Positions 53,951 through 62,769 are shown, counted from the stretch's first letter. The stretch is 64,000 bases of DNA from Salinisphaera aquimarina (GCF_042643355.1 NZ_JBHRSS010000007.1:124001-188000), one strand, 5' to 3'. Notes: generated from the sequence alone by a model not told the origin. Translations and numbers: made by a program.

Positions 53951-54145
53951 ACGGGCTATGCGCCCCGGGTTTCGCAGCGCGACTTGCGCCGTATTGCCGT
54001 CGGCTATCCGGCCGCAACACCCCGGCAAGTGACGACGCAGCCACCCGGCTTACGCGGCGCCGGGAATCTGACAACATGTAGTTTGATCGACAACAGCCGG
54101 GCAGCCACGCGTATCGCGCAGCGCTCGCCAAACTCCGGAGACCGC

Positions 54146-55216
54146 ATGCCCAAATCATCGTTCCCACTGGTGTTCGACGGCCACAACGACATGCTCTTGC
54201 GACTAGTCGGCAACGAGGGAGCCGATCCGGTGCACGATTTCATGCACGGCCGCGCGAACGGGCATCTCGACCTGCCCCGGATGATCGAAGGCGGTTTCGG
54301 CGGCGGTCTGTTCGCCGTGTTCGTACCCTCCAGCGGCCCCAGGCGAAGTCGCAACACGCAGCCGTCGAACTCGCCCCAGGATGAACCGCTGCCGCCGCCC
54401 CTGGCACAAAGCGAGGCCCTGCCCGCCGTGCTGGCGATGATCGCCATCCTGCTACGTCTCGAACGTGCCTCGAACGGCCGTTTTCGCGTGTGTCGCTCGG
54501 TAGCCGATATCCGCGCCGCAATGGCCGACGAAGCGATCGCGGCGGTCCTGCATTTTGAAGGCGCCGAAGCAATCGATACGGATCTCCATGCGCTCGACGT
54601 CTTCCAGCAGGCCGGGCTGCGCTCGATCGGCCCGGTCTGGAGCCGGCCAACGCAATATGGCCACGGCGTGCCGTTTCGCTACCCCAGCAGTCCCGATACC
54701 GGCGACGGCCTCACCCAACACGGCCGTGCTTTTGTGCGCGCCTGTAACGAACGCCGTATCGCCATCGATCTGTCGCACCTGAACGAAAAAGGTTTCTGGG
54801 ACGTGGCACGACTCAGCGATGCCCCGTTGATCGCCAGTCATTCCAATGCCCATGCGGTCTGCGCTCACGCGCGTAATCTCACCGACGACCAGATGCGCGC
54901 CATCCGCGACAGCGGCGGCATCGCAGGCCTGAATTTCGCCAACTGTTTCTTGCGTCCCGACGCCCGCGATATGGCCGATACCGGCGTCGACGTCATGCTG
55001 CGGCATCTGGATCACATGCTCGAGATCATGGGCCCGGACCACGTCGGCATCGGCTCCGATTTCGACGGCGCCCTCATCCCGGACGCGATCGGCGACGGCG
55101 CCGGCCTGCCGGTGTTGCAGGCGGCAATGCAAGCGCACGGTTATGACGCCAAGACCCTGCAATCGATTTCACAGGAAAACTGGCTGCGTACGCTGCATGC
55201 GACCTGGGGTGCATAG
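54146..55216 (+). CDS. membrane dipeptidase-like peptidase (M19 family)
   Basis: A 356-residue zinc enzyme of the renal dipeptidase family. Metal ligands and active site pattern: FDGHNDML (His-x-Asp, residues 9-16), HFEGAEA with the bridging Glu, SHSNAHAV with two His, and GSDFDG with the catalytic Asp. It cleaves dipeptides, including D-amino-acid-containing ones. GGAG precedes ATG 54146; the longer frame from 53984 has no relation. Single-gene unit. Confidence 0.92.
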   Translation: MPKSSFPLVFDGHNDMLLRLVGNEGADPVHDFMHGRANGHLDLPRMIEGGFGGGLFAVFVPSSGPRRSRNTQPSNSPQDEPLPPPLAQSEALPAVLAMIAILLRLERASNGRFRVCRSVADIRAAMADEAIAAVLHFEGAEAIDTDLHALDVFQQAGLRSIGPVWSRPTQYGHGVPFRYPSSPDTGDGLTQHGRAFVRACNERRIAIDLSHLNEKGFWDVARLSDAPLIASHSNAHAVCAHARNLTDDQMRAIRDSGGIAGLNFANCFLRPDARDMADTGVDVMLRHLDHMLEIMGPDHVGIGSDFDGALIPDAIGDGAGLPVLQAAMQAHGYDAKTLQSISQENWLRTLHATWGA

Positions 55217-55306
55217 CGCCGCTCGTATATTGCCGAGGTGGCGCGCGGGAAAGAGATCGGGTCGAGTCGCAACCGGGCCCGGCCGGGCAACGAGGATCCG
55301 CCGCGG

Positions 55307-55558
55307 TCAGCCCTTGCCGGCGTCGTCCTGTCGGGCGGCCCACATGGCCAATCGGTGCTGAATGGTCTTTTGCGATACCTGCTCTTCGGGCAACGGCGGA
55401 ATCACACCGTCGTGCACCAACAGCCGATAGATATATTCCAGCTTGTCGGTCGCGGAATCGGTTGCTTCGAACTCGACAACACCGCGTTTTTCACCGTATT
55501 CGACGCCCAGTGCAATGGCCTTCTTGACCATTTCCTTTTCGTTCTTGAGTTTCTTCAT
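55307..55558 (-). CDS. small conserved protein, DUF5062-like
   Basis: An 83-residue soluble protein with a Lys/Glu-rich start (MKKLKNEKEMVKKAIALGVEYGEKRGVVEF) and a helical second half ending KTIQHRLAMWAARQDDAGKG. It looks like the DUF5062 family of gammaproteobacterial small proteins; function unknown. GGGAG precedes ATG 55558 by five bases. Confidence 0.75.
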   Translation of the reverse strand: MKKLKNEKEMVKKAIALGVEYGEKRGVVEFEATDSATDKLEYIYRLLVHDGVIPPLPEEQVSQKTIQHRLAMWAARQDDAGKG

Positions 55559-56141
55559 CTCGGCTCCCAGCGTGAAGCTTGCCTACGTTGGACAACCGGT
55601 GCCGGCGCCTGTTTCGCATGCGGCCAACGGCGTGAAAGTACTGCGAAATAAAGGCCTTCCCGGCCTCTGCGCGAAGCGGTCGTAGCCGCCGGGAATCGGG
55701 CTTGGGCCCGAGGCCACGCGCGCTGGCTCCAGTGATCACGGCGCAGACATCAAATGCCGACCGTATCCAAGCGATCCGCTTGCGCGGACCGCCGCGCCTG
55801 GATCCGATACGGTCGGCGTCGTCGGATACGACGTCGGAGGGTTGGTGAATCCGGCGCGGAGCGGGCAACCACCCGAGCGCACGCCCCTCCTTTCTCTATC
55901 GCTTTCACCCGGCTTTCACCCAACTCTCACCTGGCTCACTGCCAGATAAAAGCCCGGAACATACTGGTTACATGTCGAGGTACAACACCATTCCAAACCC
56001 GTCACACCTCGGTCGAAGGCCCGCTCATATCATTTCAACACCGAAGATGAGTCAGAGCGGGCTTTCAATCCATCGGGGAAGCCTCCCCCAACGTCAAATC
56101 GCGTCGCTGCTTCGCACGACGCAGGCTCGTTTAAAAGCCTT
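55559..56141. other. 580-base intergenic region with an inverted repeat and tandem 11-bp repeats
   Basis: No protein gene was found. Two structures stand out: a perfect 12-bp inverted repeat (55756-55767 with 55806-55817) enclosing a 5-bp hairpin (55775-55779/55784-55788, TTGC loop), and a threefold CTYTCAC repeat of 11-bp period at 55902-55930 that resembles a PhoB site. A rightward transcript from about 55957 would not reach any gene in its own direction before 57852 and might be a small RNA. Confidence 0.55.
55902..55930 (+). promoter_or_regulatory. Pho-box-like tandem repeats
   Basis: Three direct repeats, CTTTCAC (55902), CTTTCAC (55913) and CTCTCAC (55924), with exact 11-bp period and four-base spacers, resemble PhoB half-sites (CTGTCAT consensus; each differs at few positions). 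A GATAAA element (55945-55950) is suitably placed as a -10. OmpR-family regulators other than PhoB could also bind. Confidence 0.5.
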
Positions 56142-56213
56142 CTACATGCGCCTGACCAGAAAGATGATCAGTACAACAACCAGGACCGTTCCAAGAATTC
56201 CGCCGACGTACAT
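56142..56213 (-). CDS. 23-residue single-pass membrane peptide
   Basis: A 23-codon frame encodes MYVGGILGTVLVVVLIIFLV followed by RRM, one complete hydrophobic helix with a basic end. The AGGAGA ribosome site is five bases before ATG 56213, close to ideal, and strongly suggests translation despite the tiny size. Such proteins usually modulate a larger membrane complex. Comparison with known small-protein families is not possible by eye. The gene overlaps no other frame. Confidence 0.6.
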   Translation of the reverse strand: MYVGGILGTVLVVVLIIFLVRRM

Positions 56214-56564
56214 AGTGCTCTCCTGAGTCTGGGAGGACCCGTCGAAATCGACGAGTCACGATTAACTCTAACAGGTTTTTCGCATTCTCCCGTGCGTCCG
56301 TGCGCATTTGTCGGCACCACCCGCCATGACATTCAGGCGGCCGGAATTGGCATTGGATACGCTCATTTCAACATCCGGGTCTCGACATGCAGGCGAAAAT
56401 ACTCGTGATTGAAGATATGGCTTCGCTGCCCGGCGAAGGAACCGGACAACGGTCGCGCGCCGCCTGCGCGTGCACTGTCGGAAATCATCTCGAGCTTGTT
56501 CGAGAAAACTCGGACCGGCACCGTGCCATAGGCAGGAATAGACGCCCTGGCCGAGTGGTTGACG
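56214..56564. other. 350-base intergenic region
   Basis: It holds the promoter region of the leftward 23-residue gene. On the plus strand a short open frame (56387-56677) starts MQAKILVIED, like the first strand of a response regulator, but loses all similarity afterwards; it is treated as a chance match or remnant. Confidence 0.4.
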
Positions 56565-57503
56565 TCAGCCGGGTAAACGCAACATGCGACGCCAGATCGC
56601 GGGCCGCCAGGGTCTGCCGTCGATCGCGGACAGACCCAGTGCGATCAGCGCCATACCCGCGAAATCAACGGGCCTGAGATCTTCGTGCAGGAACACGGCC
56701 CCCAGCAGAATGGCGGATACCGGCACCAACAGGGTCACGAGCAGCAGATTGGTGGCACCCGCCGCTTCCAGTATCCTGAAATAGAGCACGTAGGCGACCG
56801 ACGTCGACAACACGGCCAGCGCCACCACGGATGCCCAGGTGGCCGCCGACGGCCCGGCGAGGTCGGGCAGTCCGTCCACGGACAGGGTGATCGGCAATAG
56901 CAGGAGAGCTGACACCGACACCTGACCGGTGGCCACGAATACGGGATCTATGGCCATAGCCTTGAAGCGGCGTCCGTAGACACCACCGCAGGCGTAACAG
57001 AACGCCGCGACCAGCACCGCAAACGGGGCCCACGAGTTCGCGGCCGCACCGGTGTCCGGCACGCCGATCATCACCACCACGCCCAGGAAGCCCGTGACCA
57101 CGCCAGCCAGCTTCAGCGGCGTGGCTTTTTCGTCCGTCAGCAGCAAACCGGCAACGACCACCGTAAACAGCGGCGTCGTTGCATTGAGAATGGACGCCAG
57201 GCCCGACGCGATCTGGATCTGGGCCCAGGCAATCAACACGAACGGGATCATGTTGTTGAGCACGCTCAGGCCCGCAAAGGCGAACCAGATCCGGGCGTTG
57301 GTCGGCGGTCGCAGGCCCATGGCCAGGGCGATCGCCCAAAGTGCGATGGCCCCGATGCCGACCCGCAGATTCACGATCGTCAACGGCGGCAGATCGTGCA
57401 CCGCCACGCCCACGAAGAAGAACGAGCCGCCCCAAAGCAGCGATAGCGTAATCAGCATGACCCACTCGCGGGCGCCCATGACGATATTTATTCCGGCTGG
57501 CAT
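56565..57503 (-). CDS. EamA/DMT superfamily transporter
   Basis: A 312-residue protein with ten helices in two EamA repeats; LLWGGSFFFVGVAVHDLPPLTIVNLRV opens the first and AGVVTGFLGVVVMIG closes it, ALAVLSTSVAYVLYFRILEAAGATNLLLVTLLVPVSAILLG belongs to the second. Members export amino acids or metabolites or import nucleotide sugars. ATG 57503 is preferred over ATG 57479 and the longer frame from 57587. The gene stands alone. Confidence 0.92.
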   Translation of the reverse strand: MPAGINIVMGAREWVMLITLSLLWGGSFFFVGVAVHDLPPLTIVNLRVGIGAIALWAIALAMGLRPPTNARIWFAFAGLSVLNNMIPFVLIAWAQIQIASGLASILNATTPLFTVVVAGLLLTDEKATPLKLAGVVTGFLGVVVMIGVPDTGAAANSWAPFAVLVAAFCYACGGVYGRRFKAMAIDPVFVATGQVSVSALLLLPITLSVDGLPDLAGPSAATWASVVALAVLSTSVAYVLYFRILEAAGATNLLLVTLLVPVSAILLGAVFLHEDLRPVDFAGMALIALGLSAIDGRPWRPAIWRRMLRLPG

Positions 57504-57851
57504 CTCGGCGTTTTCAAAGTCGGCGGATCGGTTGCGCCACTGTAAGCGCACGCCGTTTCGCAGGCCATCCGGTTTCTGCTTTCCCATCCAATCGAACCTG
57601 CGATCCTGCTCTTGAAACCGGCGCCGGGGTTCACCGATTCGGGGGCAATACAGTCTTCAAGCACATATGTCCGTGAGGGGAAGGTGGATTGGGAACTGCA
57701 CTTTATTTTCCCTAAAGTAGGGTGCTCAGACGCCGATAGCACTTTGAAATGCCAAGCGGTTTTGCCCCGAAACGCATGATGCTCGGCGTGTCGCGGAGCG
57801 CAAACTCACGGCCGGAACCACAGCACCAGCAGCCGGTGTCTATCAGGTTGT
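57504..57851. other. divergent intergenic region (EamA / GGDEF)
   Basis: Nothing coding is seen. One short hairpin (CCCTA-AAG-TAGGG, 57710-57722) lies in a small AT-rich stretch that may include the promoter of the GGDEF gene. Confidence 0.45.
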
Positions 57852-58661
57852 ATGCCTTCTCATGAAAACCAGCCGCAGGTCGTAATGCCCGCCGACCCGA
57901 CGTCCAGGCCGTGCCCGCGCCGCGTGAAAGCCGGTAATCTGCGCCGTCTCGTCAGACACGTGGGGGTCTGGCGTGGCGTGGTGCTGTTCACGTTCGCCAG
58001 TACCGTGATCGCCTTCGTGATCACCGGCCTGGCGATGCAACTCGCCGGCCTCACACACCATATCGCCGGTTACGCGATCGCGCTGGCCTGCTCGGTGACG
58101 ATCATGCCCGCCATGGTCGCCAGCCTGTTGTCTCTGATTCGTCGCCTCGACGAAACGGAGGACGAGCTGTACCGACTCGCGCGCACCGACGAGCTCACCG
58201 GTCTGCCCAATCGTCGCGCCCTGATGGAAGCCGCGGACGAGTCGCTGGCGGACGCGCAGCCGATCGCGTTGCTGTTCATCGACATCGATCATTTCAAGCG
58301 CGTGAACGACACCTACGGCCACCGAACCGGCGACGACATCCTGTGCCAGGTCACGCAAGCGCTCGCCGATCAGCTACGCGATACGGATGTGCTGTGCCGG
58401 TACGGCGGCGAAGAGTTCGCGGCGCTGCTTCGCAATACCGATGCGCAGACCGCACAGGCCCTCGCCGAACGCCTGCGCTGCCACATCCAGGACACACCCA
58501 TCCGGGCCGACGCCCGTGCCGACGTGCGCATAACGCTCAGCGTCGGCATTGCCAGCGCCCCAGACGCCCGCCATACCTGCATCTATCAACTCATCGATCA
58601 CGCGGATCGTGCGGTCTACCGCGCCAAACACGCGGGGCGTAACCGCACGTATCTGGCGTAG
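57852..58661 (+). CDS. GGDEF diguanylate cyclase with two-helix membrane anchor
   Basis: A 269-residue protein. Residues 1-38 are cytoplasmic and basic, two transmembrane helices follow (about 40-62 and 70-95), then a coiled linker and a full GGDEF domain: DELTGLPNRRAL, LLFIDIDHFKRVND, and active-site YGGEEF near residue 184. The I-site RxxD (RDTD) lies five residues upstream of GGEEF, so product inhibition is predicted. It makes c-di-GMP; with the EAL protein at 19568 it supports a c-di-GMP network. ATG 57852 is the first start. Confidence 0.92.
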   Translation: MPSHENQPQVVMPADPTSRPCPRRVKAGNLRRLVRHVGVWRGVVLFTFASTVIAFVITGLAMQLAGLTHHIAGYAIALACSVTIMPAMVASLLSLIRRLDETEDELYRLARTDELTGLPNRRALMEAADESLADAQPIALLFIDIDHFKRVNDTYGHRTGDDILCQVTQALADQLRDTDVLCRYGGEEFAALLRNTDAQTAQALAERLRCHIQDTPIRADARADVRITLSVGIASAPDARHTCIYQLIDHADRAVYRAKHAGRNRTYLA

Positions 58662-58770
58662 GCGGTAGTTGTTCGGCGGTTGCGAGCGTGCCCAGCAGGT
58701 CCTATTCGATACGACTGCAGCTCGATAACGCCGCCGGGGCCAGCCCCGATCCTCGCCGCGCCTACCCCGG

Positions 58771-59850
58771 CTAGCCGACCGCCAGCCCCGGTTCGGCGCG
58801 CGGATGAGCGGCGCGTGCACGTGATGCCGCCAGCGCACGCGCTTCACGAAAGGACACCAGCCGCCGTTCGTCTTCGTCCCAGAGCACCAGCCGCACACAG
58901 CGCAGGCTTTGCCACAGGGTCAGGCGCCCCACCTCGCGCAGTTCCGGATGATCCCGCAGCACCTCCGGCAGGCGGTAGGAGGGAATCCGGCTGCACAGGT
59001 GATGGACGTGATGAACACCGATATTGGCAGTGAACCAGCGCAGCACGTGCGGCAGGTCATAATGCGAACTGCCATGCAGCGCGGCCTCGTGAAAACGCCA
59101 GTGCTCACCGCGATCCCAGTAGGTGTCCTCGAACTGATGCTGGACATAGAACAGCCAGACCCCGATCGCCGCGGCAAGAATCGTCGTCGACAGCTCCACG
59201 ATCAAGACCGGCCAGAAACCCAACTGCCACATCAGCGCGGCCGACACCAGCAGGATCGCCGCATTGGTGCCCATGGTGCTCAGCCAGGGCATGCGGCCCG
59301 AGCGCATCATGTCGACCGGCAGACGGTTGCGCAGCAGAAACAGATAGGCCGGCCCAAGACCGAACAGCACCAGCGGATGCCGGTACAGGCGGTAGCGAAC
59401 CCGTTTGGATCGGGGCAAGGCGCGGTACTCACGCACCGTCAGCGTCTCGATATCGCCGATGGACGGGCGATCGAGATTGCCGGCGCTCGCGTGATGAATC
59501 GCGTGGGTGCGACGCCAGAAGTCATAGGCCGTGAACGTCACCACACCCAGCACCCGCCCTACCCAGTCGTTGCTGCGCTTGGAACTGAAGAACGAGCCGT
59601 GACCACAGTCATGCTGAATCACGAACAGGCGCACCAGAAAACCGGCGGCCGGTACCGCGAGCAATAGTCCGGCCCAGTAGCCGGCGTCCAGGGCCGCCCA
59701 CATCAACCCCCACAGGAGCACGAACGGGATCACCGTGATCAGGATTTCGAGCACGCCGCGCGCCCGTCTGGATTCGTGATACCCGGCGAGTACACGCACC
59801 CAGGATCGGGGCGGGGTCGTGCTCGCGGCGCTCGGCGCGTCGTTTTCCAT
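58771..59850 (-). CDS. fatty acid desaturase (membrane di-iron, delta-12 type)
   Basis: A 359-residue membrane protein with the three His boxes of acyl-lipid desaturases: HDCGH (80-84), HAIHH (116-120) and HHVHH near residue 287. Two hydrophobic pairs lie at about 40-75 and 200-245. It introduces a double bond in membrane lipids using O2 and electrons. ATG 59850 has AGGA about ten bases upstream; an open frame reaches 59985 without family similarity. A 14-bp perfect palindrome sits 46 bases upstream, possibly an operator. Confidence 0.92.
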   Translation of the reverse strand: MENDAPSAASTTPPRSWVRVLAGYHESRRARGVLEILITVIPFVLLWGLMWAALDAGYWAGLLLAVPAAGFLVRLFVIQHDCGHGSFFSSKRSNDWVGRVLGVVTFTAYDFWRRTHAIHHASAGNLDRPSIGDIETLTVREYRALPRSKRVRYRLYRHPLVLFGLGPAYLFLLRNRLPVDMMRSGRMPWLSTMGTNAAILLVSAALMWQLGFWPVLIVELSTTILAAAIGVWLFYVQHQFEDTYWDRGEHWRFHEAALHGSSHYDLPHVLRWFTANIGVHHVHHLCSRIPSYRLPEVLRDHPELREVGRLTLWQSLRCVRLVLWDEDERRLVSFREARALAASRARAAHPRAEPGLAVG

Positions 59851-59895
59851 TGGCAGAGGTCCTGACTGAGCCCGGCGCGTGGCTCGTTGTATCGA

Positions 59896-59909
59896 GGTCC
59901 CGCGGGACC
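59896..59909. promoter_or_regulatory. 14-bp perfect palindrome upstream of the desaturase
   Basis: GGTCCCGCGGGACC lies 46 bases before the desaturase ATG; a plausible operator for a fatty-acid-responsive repressor, without further proof. Confidence 0.4.
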
Positions 59910-60764
59910 GTTGGCCGGGCTTGTTGATTCGGGGTGTTTTCGGAGCGGCGTCGCCGACCCGATATGTCGCGTGATCCCGGGCCACCTCGAAGACAGGCGG
60001 AATTGAAGGCAGATCAAAAAGGAAGGCCGGCTATCGAGCGGCCGCGTACAACGTACGCACAGGATTGCCCATGCTTGTGACAAACCCTGTACAACATTCG
60101 GAGCCTGCGCCAAGGGCTAAGCCCGAGCATCCGCTACGACAGCCATAAAATGCGGTTGACCGGGGATTGTAGCCTTTTTAGCGGCACCGACCATCGTTTG
60201 TCGGCGCCCTGTCGTATGCACCCCTTGCCGATGGCCTGGGTTGCCGGGCCACACGCCCACTCGGGCACCGCCAATGACGCATCGTGCGACGGGACATCAA
60301 CGCCATACGCAGCGCAGGGTATCCACGGATCAGACGGTCGACCTCGACCAATGGCGAGTGATTGCGCCCCCTGCTGATCTTCACGCCCGTCCTCATGTCC
60401 GCTCGCTCGCAACTGATTTCCCGACTGGGAGACATGTTCGGACTGATGCCACGATATCCCCCGGACCGCTAATCGGCGCGATGGCCGCGGATGCTCTGTT
60501 CGACGGCTAAAGGTCGAGTACTGGCGTCTCCGATCTCGTGTAATAAGCCAGTGTCGGCTTAATTGACAGAAACACAAGATATAGTCGCTTTCCTTGGCAC
60601 GAGCATGTTTCCTGCCTCCGAATTCGATCAAACGTTGATATTACTCGTTCAATTATGCGCCGCTATATCCAGATTAAATATTATTGAATATAAAAAGAAA
60701 AATCGAATTTCAGAGCAATTTTCCGGCAACCACAATCGGTAATACCGCTTACTGCGCAATGCTT

Positions 60765-60780
60765 TGGCCCCAACTTTGCT
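60765..60780 (+). promoter_or_regulatory. sigma-54 (RpoN) promoter of the PEP-CTERM gene
   Basis: TGGCCCC (60765-60771), four bases, TTGCT (60776-60780): GG and GC are ten bases apart as required; the -12 box is perfect and the -24 box has five of seven matches. The start would be near 60791, 80 bases before the gene. Confidence 0.65.
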
Positions 60781-60870
60781 ATAGCAACAGCGACAGCACT
60801 ATCGCATCCGAGCCGATGCGGACTGTCGAAGAAACCAAATCGAGGCCTTTAAACGAGTGGGGACCAACTA

Positions 60871-61488
60871 ATGAATATCTATTACAAGGTGAGCGCTGCG
60901 TTTGCGCTTCTGTTTTTTGCCGTAGGCGCATACGCGGTGCCCATCGAGGCGACCTATAGCGTGGACGCCAATAACGGGGACGGCCTTCTGATCGAGACCA
61001 GTGACGCGTCACCGAATCCGTTCATCTACAACCTGATGCTCGGGGAGTCGCAGACATTCGGGCTGTTCAATATCTACACAAACGAAGGAAGCGTTAACCT
61101 CGATGATCTGGTTGGTCGCGACATATTCGTGGACTTCGGTTTCATACAACCAGAGGCTGGAAATGCCGTTGTAACCGGCGAGACCGACGGACGGTTCAGA
61201 GCCATCGTGTTCCAGCAGGGCCGGGTACAGTGGGACGGTCCGCAGCTGTTCTCGTATGGTGGCGACGGCCTGATCGAAGTCGCTTTGCAGGACGCCACCT
61301 TTAACACGGGCCTATTTGGCTTGGACGGTGGCGAAGCCAACGGCGCGACTATCTTTGCAACTCTTACGTTGCGGAACGAAGCCACGCTAGCCGATGTACC
61401 GGAACCGGGCGTAATGGCGCTGTTCGCTCTGGCGTTGATCGGCATGGGCTTTGCCGCACGTCGTCAGAAAAACGCACCTCGAATCTGA
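60871..61488 (+). CDS. PEP-CTERM sorting-signal protein
   Basis: A 205-residue secreted protein. The signal peptide ends AVGAYA, the mature domain is beta-rich (IEATYSVDANNGDGLL, FVDFGFIQPEAGN), and the tail is a textbook PEP-CTERM signal: VPEPGVMALFALALIGMGFAARRQ with Pro-Glu-Pro, hydrophobic helix and basic end, processed by exosortase A. Such proteins accompany extracellular polysaccharide. No exosortase gene is in the window. GGGGA precedes ATG 60871, and a sigma-54 promoter (typical of PrsK/PrsR control) lies upstream. Lower GC than its neighbours. Confidence 0.92.
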   Translation: MNIYYKVSAAFALLFFAVGAYAVPIEATYSVDANNGDGLLIETSDASPNPFIYNLMLGESQTFGLFNIYTNEGSVNLDDLVGRDIFVDFGFIQPEAGNAVVTGETDGRFRAIVFQQGRVQWDGPQLFSYGGDGLIEVALQDATFNTGLFGLDGGEANGATIFATLTLRNEATLADVPEPGVMALFALALIGMGFAARRQKNAPRI

Positions 61489-61519
61489 TAGAAAACGCTC
61501 GATATCAGAATGTTCGTTT

Positions 61520-61547
61520 CGGCGGCCCGGTCAGGGCCGCCGATTTT
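61520..61547 (+). terminator. rho-independent terminator after the PEP-CTERM gene
   Basis: A 9-bp perfect GC stem (61520-61528 with 61534-61542), GGTCA loop, then ATTTT; 31 bases after the stop. Confidence 0.8.
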
Positions 61548-61657
61548 CGTTGGGGCGCTGAGTCGGTTGGCTACCCGTCAACCGATAAACGCCTATTGAT
61601 CGGGCCTATATCACGTGCCCCTAAGGCTTTCGGCTGCGGCAAAATCGCGCGCATCCA

Positions 61658-61975
61658 TCAGTTACCGGCGCTGGTGTCAGCGTGATCTGTCCTGGTCGAT
61701 TCGAAGCGCTGCTTCTGATCGGCGTTTGCCTTGGGTTGGTAGCGATCCTTCCACTCGTCGTACGGCATCCCATAGACGTGCTCGCGAGCCTCGTCGTAGT
61801 CGATGGTCGCGCCGCGGTACTCGGCTTCCGCGCGATACCATTTGGCCAGACAGTTGCGACAGAAACCGGCCAGGTTCATCAGGTCGATGTTCTGTACATC
61901 CGTGCGTTGCTGCAGGTGCTTGAGAAGGCCACGAAACGCGGCGGCTTCTGCTTCGATACGAGTCTGTTCGTTCAC
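61658..61975 (-). CDS. DUF1244 family protein
   Basis: A 105-residue soluble helical protein of the DUF1244 family: EAEAAAFRGLLKHLQQRTDVQNIDLMNLAGFCRNCLAKWYRAEAE is the complete core with the conserved Cys pair FCRNC, followed by YGMPYDEWKDRYQ. Family structures are all-helical; function is unknown. The start is GTG 61975, with GGAG five bases upstream; the 85-codon upstream extension is not related. Confidence 0.9.
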   Translation of the reverse strand: MNEQTRIEAEAAAFRGLLKHLQQRTDVQNIDLMNLAGFCRNCLAKWYRAEAEYRGATIDYDEAREHVYGMPYDEWKDRYQPKANADQKQRFESTRTDHADTSAGN

Positions 61976-62410
61976 GATGTCTCCGTCCTCAGACGTTACT
62001 GATAAAGACCAGGCCGTGATTCTGACAGCCAATGCAATGCGGCGTCGCTCCCGGCGACGGGCGACTCGACACGCGGGAAAGCCGGATACCCCGCAACCGT
62101 CGGCAGTACCCGGCAGGCCGATTGCATCCGTGGCGACCCCACGCACATCCACGCACAAACGCTGATAACGCGTCGACCGCGGCCATCCACCGAGTACCTC
62201 TGTCGCAGTCTCTGCTCGGCCGCTCGCCACCACCGGCGCCGCCGGTTACATGCGGCCTCGACCTGCGGAATACGGCGACAGCGTATTGATCCTTATCCGG
62301 TGTTTTTACACGCCACCTGAAGCACGTACAGGCCTTCCGGACTCCAATAGGCCGCCCTTGTCTACGAGGATACGGACGGCCGGCATTCAGCGGCGGCGGT
62401 TCGCGATCCG
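61976..62410. other. 435-base intergenic region
   Basis: No gene, terminator or operator can be supported here. Confidence 0.45.
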
Positions 62411-62731
62411 CTACAGGCTCTTCGCCCAGCGATCCGACCATCTGCTCAAGTCCATGAGATGCTCACTCAGCTCTGCGCCCCATGGCGTATGGCCATAGCC
62501 GGCCTCTTCGTGATCCACCATATTAAGTTCGCGAAGTTCCTTGATTCGCCGATTCAGCATGGTCGGCGAGATCTCATCGCAACGACTCTGCAACGCCCGA
62601 AAGGTTAACCGGCCGTGCCGAAGCTCCCACAGAATACGTAGCGTCCATCGTCGTCCGAGCAGATCGAACAACACCATTATCGGCCGACCACTGTCGGAGC
62701 CTTTTACTGCCTCTCCCGGTTTCTTCATCAT
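62411..62731 (-). CDS. HxlR family transcriptional regulator
   Basis: A 106-residue winged-helix regulator. The HxlR pattern is evident: LFDLLGRRWTLRILWELRHGRLTFRALQSRCDEISPTMLNRRIKELRELNMVDHEEAGYG. HxlR proteins often sense quinones, aldehydes or thiol stress; no Cys typical of DNA-thiol sensors is near the N-terminus here except Cys51. Start ATG 62731 (ATG 62728 also possible). The divergent CMD gene and two palindromes between them indicate joint control. Confidence 0.93.
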   Translation of the reverse strand: MMKKPGEAVKGSDSGRPIMVLFDLLGRRWTLRILWELRHGRLTFRALQSRCDEISPTMLNRRIKELRELNMVDHEEAGYGHTPWGAELSEHLMDLSRWSDRWAKSL

Positions 62732-62742
62732 GCTCTCTTGAC

Positions 62743-62759
62743 GCTACATTAAATGTAGC
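62743..62759. promoter_or_regulatory. HxlR operator site 1
   Basis: A perfect 17-base palindrome GCTACATT-A-AATGTAGC, 11 bases upstream of the hxlR-type gene start. Confidence 0.75.
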
Positions 62760-62769
62760 ATTAGCATCA

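Larger units (their letters stand above)
59851..60870. other. 1-kb intergenic region (divergent desaturase / PEP-CTERM)
   Basis: No gene is supported. Palindromes: GGTCCCGCGGGACC (59896-59909) just upstream of the desaturase, and GCGTAC-aac-GTACGC (60044-60058). From about 60530 the sequence becomes strikingly AT-rich (60630-60720 especially), and a sigma-54-type promoter lies at 60765-60780. Confidence 0.55.

Noticed and set aside
56387..56677. frame starting MQAKILVIED, like a response regulator
   Set aside because: Similarity ends after ten residues; the rest is Arg-rich and opposes the EamA gene. At most a remnant.
60594..60610. TTGGCACGAGCATGTTT as a sigma-54 promoter
   Set aside because: The -24 box is perfect but the -12 position has no GC; the site at 60765-60780 fits better.
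60134..60631. 165-residue minus-strand frame in the 1-kb gap
   Set aside because: Composition unlike a protein, no ribosome site, and no recognisable motif.
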